From an uncultured Alphaproteobacteria bacterium (lineage in GTDB: Bacteria; Pseudomonadota; Alphaproteobacteria; Rickettsiales; UBA1997): a DNA stretch of 64,000 nt. The notes under the pieces are model-generated. The model saw only the letters and a list, made by a program, of their open reading frames with translations, did not search any database and had not been told where the DNA came from. Position numbers and translations under genes: made by a program. Positions 19,002-28,425 of the stretch are shown here, in pieces. The stretch is from NCBI GenBank assembly GCA_949288805.1, contig CASELL010000006.1:1-64000 (forward strand), written 5' to 3'. Every line of letters begins with the position of its first letter. The first letter of the stretch is position 1.

Positions 19002-19386
19002 ATTTCCCACCAATATCTTTAAATAAATCTTTTTCTATGTTTTTTAAAGAGTTTTTAAATTTCTTATCAAAATCCCTATAAATATTAATTCTTAAAATAT
19101 TTTTTAATTCGTCAAGAGAAGACCCACCATTAACAGCATTAAATGTTGATATTTGAATTTCTCTACCACTTTTAACTAAAATACCTTGATTAACACCAAC
19201 AAAAACTATGTCTTTATTTTCTTTTTCAAAATATAAAATACAGTCATCAAGAGAAGATACATAGTCTATATGTTTTGGCAAAATTGTAAAACAACCTTCC
19301 TTACCATAAACAGTTATCTTAGTTATAGTTTCATCTATAAATAATTTATCAGGAGTATATATTCTTAAATTTAAAATACTTTCCAT
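18973..19386 (-). CDS. atpC: N-type ATPase epsilon subunit
   Basis: A 137-residue central-stalk subunit. The N-terminal beta sandwich carries LRIYTPDKLFIDE and the block GCFTILPKHIDYVSSL (residues 31-46); the LPxHIDxV pattern is characteristic of the N-type epsilon subunits. Two C-terminal helices follow from about residue 90. It lies four bases after atpD, so the order is beta-epsilon first, the reverse of a normal atp operon. Confidence 0.9.
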   Translation of the reverse strand: MESILNLRIYTPDKLFIDETITKITVYGKEGCFTILPKHIDYVSSLDDCILYFEKENKDIVFVGVNQGILVKSGREIQISTFNAVNGGSSLDELKNILRINIYRDFDKKFKNSLKNIEKDLFKDIGGKYGQIRRKNI

Positions 19387-19390
19387 ATAT

Positions 19391-20773
<1,383 letters not shown>

Positions 20774-20781
20774 CTATTAAA

Positions 20782-20809
20782 ATAATATATTTATATTTTT
20801 TAAAGTCAA
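20782..20809 (-). promoter_or_regulatory. Sigma70-type promoter of the N-ATPase operon
   Basis: Read on the minus strand: TTGACT (20804-20809), a 16-base spacer and TATTAT (20782-20787), about 27 bases before the atpD start codon. It is the only good promoter upstream of the nine atp genes. Confidence 0.7.
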
Positions 20810-20884
20810 ACCCTATTTTGGTTGTTATAATATAATAAAATTATACAACGATATATATTGTAATAATATTATAAAATATAAATA

Positions 20885-21802
20885 TTAAAATACAAAGCCA
20901 CCAGTCAAAGAAAATAAAAGTTGATTTTTAATTTGTTTATTAAATTCTTTTGATATATAAATATTAGAATATTTTATATAAAAATTGTTTATTGTACAAT
21001 TTAAACCAAAAATTATATTATAACCAAAAAACTCTTTATCTATATTATTATTAAATCCTCTTCCATTTTTATCTAAAAAAGTATTATATAGAGAAATATT
21101 TCCAAGTAATTCCAAAAAGGCATAATAACTATTTTCTCTGCTAATATCTTGTAGAATTGGATCAATTTTATTAAAAATTAAATCATTTTCTTGTAGGTTC
21201 CAACCATATCTAAACTCAATAGATGGAGAAAATGAAGTGAATGGAGTTCCAAGATTAGTATATATTTTTGGTATAATTAGCCAATCAAAATCGTTTTTTA
21301 GAGTTTCTTTTAATTGCCAAGTTCTCAACCAAGATAACATAAATAAAAACTCATTATCAATTTGATTGTCCCATCCCATAGGCTCAGGACTACCTATCAT
21401 ATCATGAACTACTTTTTGTATTTCTTCACCAAAAGATAAATCCCCAGTAAATCCTATATTTACACCAAAAGAATCAAAAACATTATTATGTTTAATATTT
21501 TTATTTAAAAATAAATATAAATAACCAGCATAGGCTCTATCATTAATTATAGGTTCTTTTATTTTTATATCATAAGGGGTATATATTTTATGTCCAATTC
21601 CAAAAGAATAATTATAATAATTTTTTAAAGATTTTTCATAGTTATTTGTAATAAAAGATAATTGAACTCCATTGCTATAATATCTATCAGGACCATAAAC
21701 AGAATCATTTTCATATGTAAAAAAGGAAGCCTTTAAGAATCCTTCGTTTGAAAAACTATTGCTGTAAAAAATAAAAAAAAATATAAATAATAATTTTTTC
21801 AT
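20885..21802 (-). CDS. LpxR-family lipid A 3'-O-deacylase (DUF2219)
   Basis: An outer-membrane beta-barrel hydrolase that removes the 3'-acyloxyacyl group of lipid A in its best-known members. The 305-residue protein has a signal peptide (residues 1-18), the N-terminal active-site pair Asn32-Asp33 in the ENDSVYGPDRYYSNG region with Ser43, the HDMIGSPEPMGWDNQ region containing His133, and a C-terminal Phe. These match the known LpxR pattern of Asn-Asp, Ser/Thr and His. It is three bases from a DUF3943 gene and probably co-transcribed. A role in remodelling lipid A in the host is plausible. Confidence 0.82.
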   Translation of the reverse strand: MKKLLFIFFFIFYSNSFSNEGFLKASFFTYENDSVYGPDRYYSNGVQLSFITNNYEKSLKNYYNYSFGIGHKIYTPYDIKIKEPIINDRAYAGYLYLFLNKNIKHNNVFDSFGVNIGFTGDLSFGEEIQKVVHDMIGSPEPMGWDNQIDNEFLFMLSWLRTWQLKETLKNDFDWLIIPKIYTNLGTPFTSFSPSIEFRYGWNLQENDLIFNKIDPILQDISRENSYYAFLELLGNISLYNTFLDKNGRGFNNNIDKEFFGYNIIFGLNCTINNFYIKYSNIYISKEFNKQIKNQLLFSLTGGFVF

Positions 21803-21804
21803 AT

Positions 21805-22551
21805 CTAAAAACTATAATTTAAAGCAAAATTATAACCAAAACCATCACCATCAAATGTTGGATAAGAAAAAACAACAAGACTTTTGTCTGTCCCATCGCT
21901 ATTTCTTCCTAAAAATAGATTAGATATTTCAGTTATAGGGTCCATCAAAAACAAAGCTGTTGTTCCTAAAATAGAAGAACCTAATAATTCTCCTTTATTT
22001 TTTAATATATGTCTTTTTGCAATATAAAAACCCTCGCCAAAAATAGAACCAACAACAGGAGTAACAATTAAATCTTGTATTGATGGAACTTCAGCAAAAG
22101 CTTCTATACCATATTCCCAAAAAAATGTAGATAAAATAAAAGAATAACCAAAAGAATACCAACCATTAAGTCCAGCAGATCTTGCTGCCATATAATAAAC
22201 AGCTCCACAATATGGATGTGCTACATAATTTAAGAAAAAATCATCTTTATCGACAACTGGTCCTTCTTTTACATTTTCCCACCATTTACTAGCTAATCTA
22301 TCAATTTTTGCATCATCTTTGTCCCAATTTGTAAAACTTTCTGGTAATAAATATAAGATACCTAAAACTGCTACACTTGCTCCAAGCATAACATAATTAT
22401 CTGATTTTAATAGTTCCCAATCAACTATGTTTTCATTAAAAGAATAGTCCCTAAAATAAACATTATCATAAGTTATAGCATCATAAGTTTTACAACTTGC
22501 AGAATTTGAATAAAAAAATAACAAACTAAAAAATAATATAATAATTTTCAT
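21805..22551 (-). CDS. DUF3943 envelope protein, partner of the LpxR-like gene
   Basis: A 248-residue exported protein with a signal peptide (about 1-20). It matches the DUF3943 pattern: NYVAHPYCGAVYYMAARSAG near residues 107-126, the block FFWEYGIEAFAEVPSIQDL near 142-160, then TPVVGSIFGEGFYIAKR. Its C-terminus ends in Phe after an aromatic strand. The function of this family is not known; here it lies three bases upstream of the lipid A deacylase gene, so a part in outer-membrane lipid metabolism is likely but unproven. Confidence 0.78.
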   Translation of the reverse strand: MKIIILFFSLLFFYSNSASCKTYDAITYDNVYFRDYSFNENIVDWELLKSDNYVMLGASVAVLGILYLLPESFTNWDKDDAKIDRLASKWWENVKEGPVVDKDDFFLNYVAHPYCGAVYYMAARSAGLNGWYSFGYSFILSTFFWEYGIEAFAEVPSIQDLIVTPVVGSIFGEGFYIAKRHILKNKGELLGSSILGTTALFLMDPITEISNLFLGRNSDGTDKSLVVFSYPTFDGDGFGYNFALNYSF

Positions 22552-22615
22552 TTTTATATAATATTAAAAACACAAAAATATTTATAAAATACAAGTATTA
22601 AAATGCAAGTAAAAA

Positions 22616-23581
22616 TTATTCTTCTACATACTCAAAACCTGCTTCTTCAATAAGTTTTCTAGTATCTTCTATACTAGCACCATCAGCAGTTAAATAACCC
22701 GAAGCAAAAATTGAATTTACAACTTTCAGCATCAAGTTTTGTTTATCTTTAATATGTATTTCTCTACCAGCAGCACATCTAATATCAACATCAGGTGTAT
22801 TTAACCTTGCTAGACATAAAATCCTTAAACAATATTCAGGTGTTAAGTTTTGACCCGCACTTTCTAGTGGTGTGCCTTTAATTGGAATTAAAAAATTAAT
22901 TGGTACTGATTTAGGTTCTATCATTCTAATATCTTCCATCATGTCAATAATATCATCTTTACTTTCACCAAGCCCAATAATTCCACCACTACAAATCTCA
23001 AAACCCAGCCTTTTCAACATTTTAATATTATTTATTCTTTGTTCGTATGTATGTGTAGTACAAATATTTTTATAATAATTTCTACCTGTATTTAAATTGT
23101 GATTAATTCTATTCACTCCTGCTTCTTTTAATTTTATAGCCTGTTCTTCTGTCAAAAATCCAATAGAACAACAAATATCTGTCTTAATTTCTGCTTTCAA
23201 TTTTTTAAAATAATTACATAATTTATCAATATCTTCATCTCTAAACTTAATACCACTAAAACCTACACAATGTCTAGCAACACCCTTTTCATAACCAATT
23301 TTACCATCACTTAATAATTTATCAAAATCAACAAGTGAATACTTTTCAATATTTGCCTTAGAAACACAAGATTGAGCACAGTAAGCACAATTTTCACTAC
23401 AATTACCACTTTTGCCATTAGTCAAAATCTGCACACCTACCTTATTTCCTCTAAACTTTTTTCTAACTTTATAAGTCTTTTCAATTAAATCGTCTAGATC
23501 TTCATAATCCATAATAAAATTGTATTCTTCCCTATTTAAAGCTTGATTTTCTAGGGCTTTGTTAATTATTTTATCTAACAT
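22616..23581 (-). CDS. bioB: Biotin synthase
   Basis: Radical-SAM enzyme that inserts sulphur into dethiobiotin. The 321-residue protein carries the cluster motif CSENCAYC with Cys61, Cys65 and Cys68, followed by AQS, plus the family blocks VGFSGI, RINHNLNT and GLGES. The C-terminal Arg-containing block RCAAGRE is intact. No other bio gene is in the window, but birA is at 34947. It could serve a full pathway elsewhere or salvage of dethiobiotin. Confidence 0.95.
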   Translation of the reverse strand: MLDKIINKALENQALNREEYNFIMDYEDLDDLIEKTYKVRKKFRGNKVGVQILTNGKSGNCSENCAYCAQSCVSKANIEKYSLVDFDKLLSDGKIGYEKGVARHCVGFSGIKFRDEDIDKLCNYFKKLKAEIKTDICCSIGFLTEEQAIKLKEAGVNRINHNLNTGRNYYKNICTTHTYEQRINNIKMLKRLGFEICSGGIIGLGESKDDIIDMMEDIRMIEPKSVPINFLIPIKGTPLESAGQNLTPEYCLRILCLARLNTPDVDIRCAAGREIHIKDKQNLMLKVVNSIFASGYLTADGASIEDTRKLIEEAGFEYVEE

Positions 23582-23636
23582 TTAAAATATAAAATTAAAC
23601 CACTAAAAATATAAAACTTATTTATTAAAAAACAAC

Positions 23637-23665
23637 AAAAAAGACTATCAATTACTTGATAGCCT
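23637..23665 (-). terminator. Terminator after the 190-residue barrel gene
   Basis: On the minus strand GGCTATCAA, loop GTAA and TTGATAGTC (one G-U pair) are followed by TTTTTTG. It lies just after the stop of the barrel gene at 23687. Confidence 0.85.
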
Positions 23666-23686
23666 TAAAATTAAAATGATTTAATA

Positions 23687-24259
23687 TTAGAATCCAAATC
23701 TTAAGCCAACATAAATATCATGAACATCTTTAGATATAGATTTTTTATTACTAAACTCAATGTCACCCATATCAACATATCTATAACCAACATCAAGATT
23801 AGCAACGTTTAATAAAGACAAATTAACACCAGCACCTGCTAACCAAGTAAAATTATTACTTGTTCTTAAATCTTTACTTCCATCAAATTTTGTATCACCA
23901 ATACCACCATTAACATAAACATTTATAAAAGGCAACTCAATAACGTTGTAATATAAGTTAGCCATTAAACTCATTGAATCAACAGAATTGCTCTTACCTA
24001 ATATTCTATCAACTATATTAGTTGATTCTGGTCTATAAGAATATTCCAATTCTCCTCTTAGTCTTAAAAATCTAACCCCAGCATTAACAGAGGCAAAATA
24101 ATCGCTTTCTTCGTTTTCTATTTTCAAATCATTAATTTCACTAACATTGCTACCTTGCGTAGATATACCGCCTCTAACTCCCCAGTATATACCAACGGGC
24201 AAAGCATTAGCAGCACTAACAGAAATTAAAAAAAACAAACTAAATAAAATTTTTTTCAT
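23687..24259 (-). CDS. Small outer-membrane beta-barrel protein
   Basis: A 190-residue secreted protein: signal peptide to ANA (about residue 19), then alternating strands with many Tyr/Asn turns, a GYRYVDMG motif near residue 159 and a C-terminal Phe (GLRFGF). This is the OMP beta-barrel fold of eight strands, similar in kind to the protein at 7963-8475 and to rickettsial surface antigens. It has its own terminator and stands alone. The role is unknown. Confidence 0.75.
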   Translation of the reverse strand: MKKILFSLFFLISVSAANALPVGIYWGVRGGISTQGSNVSEINDLKIENEESDYFASVNAGVRFLRLRGELEYSYRPESTNIVDRILGKSNSVDSMSLMANLYYNVIELPFINVYVNGGIGDTKFDGSKDLRTSNNFTWLAGAGVNLSLLNVANLDVGYRYVDMGDIEFSNKKSISKDVHDIYVGLRFGF

Positions 24260-24319
24260 AATAAAACAGTATTTTTTAATAATTAAATAATAAAATGTAT
24301 AAAATAAAATACAATAATT

Positions 24320-25579
24320 TTATTTTTTAATAATTTCTAGACCATTCATATATGGAATTAGAACCTCTGGAACTTTAATAGAGCTGTCTTTTTGTTGATA
24401 ATTTTCCATTATAGCAATAATAGTTCTACCAACAGCCAAAGCAGATCCATTTAAAGTATGTAAATATTCTATTTTACCATCTTTTTTTCTATATCTACCA
24501 TTCATTCTTCTGGCTTGGAAATCCCAACAATTAGAACAACTACTAATTTCTCTATATTTTCCTTGTCCAGGGAGCCAAACTTCATGGTCATAAGTTTTGC
24601 TAGAACCAAATCCAGTATCTCCACTACATAATAAAACGGTTCTATAAGGCAATTTTAAGGTTTTTAATATTTCGCTTTCTATATTAGACATTCTGTCATG
24701 TTCTTCAATAGATTTATCAGGAGTTGTAATTGACACCATTTCAACTTTTTTAAAATGATGTTGTCTTAACATACCTTTTGTATCTTTACCAGCATCACTT
24801 CTAAAACAAGGAGTATAAGCAGTAAATCTCAAAGGCAATTCCTCTTCTTTTAATATTTTATCGGCTACAAGATTAGTCATAGAAACTTCAGAAGTAGGAA
24901 TCAACCACATACCATTAGTAGTAACATAAGCATCTTCGGCAAATTTGGGTAAATTACCAGTTCCAAACATAGCACTTTCTTTTACAAAAGAAGGCATTGA
25001 TGTTTCAATATAACCATATTTAGCGACAAAATCTAAAAAGAAATTGGATATTGCTCTTTCTAATAAAGCTAATGGACCAAAAAGACCAGTAGATCTAGCA
25101 CCACATACTTTTGCTGCTTGTTCAAAGTCCATTAAACCTAGATCAATACCAAGATCAAAATGTTCTTTTGGAGTAAAATCAAATTTTGTTTGTTCTCCCC
25201 ATCTTTCAATTTCTTTATTATCATTATCATCAAGTCCATAAGGAACACAATCTTGTAATATATTAGGAGTACTAACTAAAATGTTATATAATTCAGAATC
25301 TTTTTCATCACCAATTATATTTTCTAATGAAGATATTTCTTCGTTTAATTCATTAACTTCATCTTTAATAGATTCAACATCTTTACCTTCTGCTTTTAAA
25401 ATACCAATATTTTTTGAAATGGTATTTTTTTTGGATTGTAAATCTTGTAATTTTGTTAATAATTCTCTTTTTTTATCATTTAATTCTATAATTTTATTAG
25501 ATCTCAAATCAAGATTTCTCTTTTTCATTGCTTCGTCAAAAAGAGCAGGATTTTCTAATATCCACTTTAAATTCAGCAT
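24320..25579 (-). CDS. serS: Seryl-tRNA synthetase
   Basis: Class II synthetase charging tRNA-Ser. The 419 residues include the N-terminal antiparallel coiled coil (about 30-100) and the catalytic core. Motif 2 lies around FRSDAGKDTKGMLRQHHF and motif 3 around NGSALAVGRTIIAIMENYQ. All are intact. The gene starts 32 bases from the left copy of the 38-bp repeat that bounds the restriction-modification insert, so it was probably next to ruvX before the insertion. Confidence 0.96.
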   Translation of the reverse strand: MLNLKWILENPALFDEAMKKRNLDLRSNKIIELNDKKRELLTKLQDLQSKKNTISKNIGILKAEGKDVESIKDEVNELNEEISSLENIIGDEKDSELYNILVSTPNILQDCVPYGLDDNDNKEIERWGEQTKFDFTPKEHFDLGIDLGLMDFEQAAKVCGARSTGLFGPLALLERAISNFFLDFVAKYGYIETSMPSFVKESAMFGTGNLPKFAEDAYVTTNGMWLIPTSEVSMTNLVADKILKEEELPLRFTAYTPCFRSDAGKDTKGMLRQHHFKKVEMVSITTPDKSIEEHDRMSNIESEILKTLKLPYRTVLLCSGDTGFGSSKTYDHEVWLPGQGKYREISSCSNCWDFQARRMNGRYRKKDGKIEYLHTLNGSALAVGRTIIAIMENYQQKDSSIKVPEVLIPYMNGLEIIKK

Positions 25580-25610
25580 ACAATTCCAATTGTTAACTAT
25601 GTAAAATATA

Positions 25611-25648
25611 TTAATATATATTTTATTTTTTTCAACTTGTTTTTATAT
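25611..25648. repeat. 38-bp direct repeat, left copy
   Basis: A perfect copy of 27423-27460 in the same orientation, beginning TTAATATATATTTT and containing TTCAACTTG. The sequence is the 3' end of ruvX (its last codons and stop). It lies between serS and the nuclease gene and marks one edge of the inserted module. Confidence 0.95.
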
Positions 25649-25649
25649 A

Positions 25650-26537
25650 TCAAATTTTTTTAACATTTACATCAATCCATACATTCCAACTTGAAGAGCC
25701 AAAACCAAGTTTTGCTTTTGCTACTATATTTTTATATTTATAATTATTTTTCCAATTTAGTGTATATTTAATTTCTACATTTGTATCATAATTACGAACA
25801 AAAACGTTTACTCTTTTTATATCATTTGATAAATAATCAACTTCTTGTATTATCCATTGACCAATTCCAGTAGTTATATGTGAAAAAGAGGAAAAATCAC
25901 TATCATTTAATAAAAATTTTATATAATAATCATATTTAGTTTTACCATCACCAGAAACATTAATAATATTTTCCTCCATAAAATCTTGTTCTTCTTTTGT
26001 TAAAGTCCAATTCTTATTTTTATTAAAATCATTAAATATTTTTATACCATTATTTAAATCATTAAACAACCTTTTAAATTGTTTATTCTCATCCATATTT
26101 TCTTTATTAAAATATAAATCTATCCATTTTTTTCTTTTTTCAACAGAAAGAATTTTTGAAAAAATATCACAAGAAAATATTTTATTAAACTTATCCATTC
26201 CTATATTTTTATCAGTCTCTTCTCCAAATTTTAACTCAATACTAATAATTTTATTACTTGGTAATATATGTAGTAAATCAGCACCTACTTTATTATTATT
26301 ATTTTCATGATTCAATAATATATTGTTATTTTTACCATTATAGTAATTATTATTAATATAAATCTTTATATTTTTTGAACAATTTAACAATATATCTTCA
26401 ACTTCTTTTAATGTTTTATTTCTAAAAATCTTAACTTTATTTTTATTATCTAATTCAAATATTTTTTTAGCATTTATAAAAGTATTAGAACATAAACCTA
26501 ATTCAGCATATCTAACACATAAATCAACATTAGCCAT
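25650..26537 (-). CDS. Probable type II restriction endonuclease (PD-(D/E)XK-like)
   Basis: A 295-residue protein paired with a DNA methyltransferase. The candidate nuclease centre is GAD (Asp87) followed by ELK (Glu101-X-Lys103) at a spacing fitting the PD-(D/E)XK fold. The C-terminal half is rich in beta-strand-like Asn/Lys/aromatic sequence. The start was set at the ATG at 26537, which overlaps the methyltransferase stop (ATGGCTAA); the longer reading begins inside that gene. The cognate site cannot be predicted. The restriction role is inferred from the motif and from pairing with the methyltransferase. Confidence 0.7.
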   Translation of the reverse strand: MANVDLCVRYAELGLCSNTFINAKKIFELDNKNKVKIFRNKTLKEVEDILLNCSKNIKIYINNNYYNGKNNNILLNHENNNNKVGADLLHILPSNKIISIELKFGEETDKNIGMDKFNKIFSCDIFSKILSVEKRKKWIDLYFNKENMDENKQFKRLFNDLNNGIKIFNDFNKNKNWTLTKEEQDFMEENIINVSGDGKTKYDYYIKFLLNDSDFSSFSHITTGIGQWIIQEVDYLSNDIKRVNVFVRNYDTNVEIKYTLNWKNNYKYKNIVAKAKLGFGSSSWNVWIDVNVKKI

Positions 26538-27393
26538 ATAATTCCATATATTTTTTAATAATATCATTTTTACAAAATCCGGGTGTAATATGATTTGTAT
26601 GTGCTAAATTATCATAATCTATTTTTAATAAATTATCTAGCACAACATTATCTTTTGCTTTTATAAAATAAAATTGATCACTTGTATTGTTAATTTTTTC
26701 TTTTAAAAAGTTATAGTCCTTTTTGTAAAAAAGTTTTGTGTAATCTTTATATCCTTGTGCATAAATAACAAAGTCCCAATCATAATCAATATATTTTTTT
26801 GATATTTCTGTAGCATTGTGTCTATATAATTCAAAATCTTTATGTTTTGTTATTGATTTTTTAATTCTCAAATCAATATAATCAAAATTATTATTAAATA
26901 ATGATGGTAAACTCCATATTTGAAAAACACTAGGACAAGAATATTCTTCTTTATTAGGAAGTTCAAAAGAGTTTTTATCTAAAATTTCTTGATATATTAA
27001 TTTTGCTTCTTTATTTACTTGTTTTTGAAAAGAATATTTTAAAGCAGTTATTGGCATTATAAAAGCAACAACATAACTTTCAAATAAGGCTTTATTTAAA
27101 AACTTTAAAGCTAAATCTCCTTTATAACCAAAAGGTGGATTACCAATAGTAATATGATTACCTATTTTTATTTCTGTTTTTAAATAATCTGCTTTAATTA
27201 TATTATTATTTTCTGGCAAAATATCATAAGCAATAACATTAAAACCTAGATTTTTAAGATAATTGCTAATGTTTCCACAACCAGCACTTGGTTCAACATA
27301 ATTTTTTATTTCAGGAAACATTTTTATAGTAATATCTACTATCTTCTTTACACATTCTAGTTTTGTATAATATTTATCTAGATTTTTATCCAT
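26530..27393 (-). CDS. DNA N6-adenine methyltransferase (gamma-type)
   Basis: A 287-residue SAM-dependent methyltransferase. The SAM-binding motif EPSAGCGN is at residues 34-41 and the catalytic motif NPPF at 85-88, in the motif I-then-IV order of gamma-type adenine methyltransferases. The start was put at the ATG at 27393; a longer reading from a TTG at 27447 would begin inside the flanking repeat and the ruvX 3' end. It precedes and overlaps the nuclease gene, so methylase is made before nuclease. Recognition sequence unknown. Confidence 0.85.
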   Translation of the reverse strand: MDKNLDKYYTKLECVKKIVDITIKMFPEIKNYVEPSAGCGNISNYLKNLGFNVIAYDILPENNNIIKADYLKTEIKIGNHITIGNPPFGYKGDLALKFLNKALFESYVVAFIMPITALKYSFQKQVNKEAKLIYQEILDKNSFELPNKEEYSCPSVFQIWSLPSLFNNNFDYIDLRIKKSITKHKDFELYRHNATEISKKYIDYDWDFVIYAQGYKDYTKLFYKKDYNFLKEKINNTSDQFYFIKAKDNVVLDNLLKIDYDNLAHTNHITPGFCKNDIIKKYMELYG

Positions 27394-27422
27394 TAATAAA
27401 GTATTAAATGTATAAATAGATG

Positions 27423-27460
27423 TTAATATATATTTTATTTTTTTCAACTTGTTTTTATAT
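27423..27460. repeat. 38-bp direct repeat, right copy (ruvX 3' end)
   Basis: Identical to 25611-25648. It covers the last codons and stop of ruvX plus about 21 bases beyond, so this is probably the original target and the left copy the duplicate (or both edges of one duplication). Confidence 0.95.
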
Positions 27461-27911
27461 TATTTAACACTTCCTGTAAAATTACCGAAGCAGCGACTTT
27501 ATCAACAAGTTTTTTAGTTTTTTCAAAGCCATTATTCATTTTATCAATTAAAATATCTTCAGCATCAAAAGATGTCAAAAACTCATTACTAAAATATATA
27601 GGTAAATTAACAATTTCATCTAGTTTATTTATAAATGTTTTTATATAATTACAATTTTTAATTTCTTCTTCATTAATATTTAATGGTAATCCAGAAACAA
27701 TAGCACAAACATCATTTTCTACTATATATTTTTTTAATATTTCTATATCTTTAATTGTAGATTTTCTGCTAATTGTAAACTTTGCTGTTGCTATGTTTTT
27801 GTCCCTATCAGAAAGAGCAATGCCTATTGTTTTTCTCCCAACATCAAGCCCTATAATTCTTTTGTTTTTAATAATATTTTTTTTAAAATCTTCAATATTA
27901 TTGTATATCAT
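27444..27911 (-). CDS. ruvX: YqgF/RuvX family nuclease
   Basis: A 155-residue RNase H-like protein of the YqgF family, linked to 16S rRNA 5' maturation and Holliday-junction resolution. The first metal-binding Asp is in GLDVGRKTIGIALSD (Asp23); the middle block VSGLPLNINEEE and the FSNEFLTSFDAED block follow, then a late VDKVAASVILQ. The start overlaps lspA by 14 bases. Its 3' end lies in the 38-bp repeat used by the adjacent insert but its coding sequence is whole. Confidence 0.92.
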   Translation of the reverse strand: MIYNNIEDFKKNIIKNKRIIGLDVGRKTIGIALSDRDKNIATAKFTISRKSTIKDIEILKKYIVENDVCAIVSGLPLNINEEEIKNCNYIKTFINKLDEIVNLPIYFSNEFLTSFDAEDILIDKMNNGFEKTKKLVDKVAASVILQEVLNNIKTS

Positions 27912-28425
27912 TTTTTTTATTTAAAAAGAAATCGTTTATTAAATAAATAACTACACCTATACAAACAGCACTATCTGCTATATTAAAAGCAGGCCAATGT
28001 AAAGTTTTTATATGAAAATCTAAAAAATCAATAACTGCTCCATACATAGCTCTATCTACCAAATTACCAATTGCTCCACCTATTATAAAAGCAAAAGCTA
28101 TTAAATTAATATTATTTTTAGTTTTAAATAATAAATAAATTAAAAAAGCAGTAATAGCAGATATTATTACAAATAAAATATTTTTCATAAAAAACAAATT
28201 ACTAAATATACCAAAGCTAATACCATTATTATAAACTAAAACTATATTAAAAAAACTTGTTTTTTTTACATGAGTATGAACCCCATTAGTTTTTTCTATA
28301 ATATCACCTATAAAATGTAAAGCCCATTGTTTAGTAATTTGATCAATAATAATTATTAAAATAATTAAAAATAAAGATATTAGTAACATTTTTTTATCTT
28401 TAAAAAAATCTAAAAATTTTTTCAT
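27898..28425 (-). CDS. lspA: Lipoprotein signal peptidase
   Basis: Inner-membrane aspartic protease that cleaves prolipoproteins. 175 residues, four membrane helices. The signatures are VYNNGISFGIF, GNLVDR and the catalytic block FNIADSAVCIG, with Asp residues in both the second and third. It overlaps both envZ-like and ruvX genes, so it is part of a compact minus-strand operon. Confidence 0.95.
   Translation of the reverse strand: MKKFLDFFKDKKMLLISLFLIILIIIIDQITKQWALHFIGDIIEKTNGVHTHVKKTSFFNIVLVYNNGISFGIFSNLFFMKNILFVIISAITAFLIYLLFKTKNNINLIAFAFIIGGAIGNLVDRAMYGAVIDFLDFHIKTLHWPAFNIADSAVCIGVVIYLINDFFLNKKNDIQ

Larger units (their letters stand above)
25649..27422. mobile_element. Restriction-modification insert bounded by long direct repeats
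   Basis: About 1.77 kb between the two 38-bp repeats, holding only a DNA methyltransferase gene and an overlapping nuclease-like gene. No recombinase or transposase is present. The nuclease stop codon is two bases from the left repeat and the methyltransferase start is about 30 bases from the right one. This structure agrees with insertion with long target duplication, which has been described for restriction-modification genes in other bacteria. Confidence 0.75.

Noticed and set aside
26538-26567. Longer start of the nuclease-like gene
   Set aside because: The ten extra residues overlap the methyltransferase C-terminus; the ATGGCTAA overlap at 26530-26537 is the usual coupling arrangement.
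27394-27447. TTG-initiated extension of the DNA methyltransferase
   Set aside because: It would begin inside the 38-bp repeat and the ruvX 3' end; the ATG at 27393 lies just before the conserved part.
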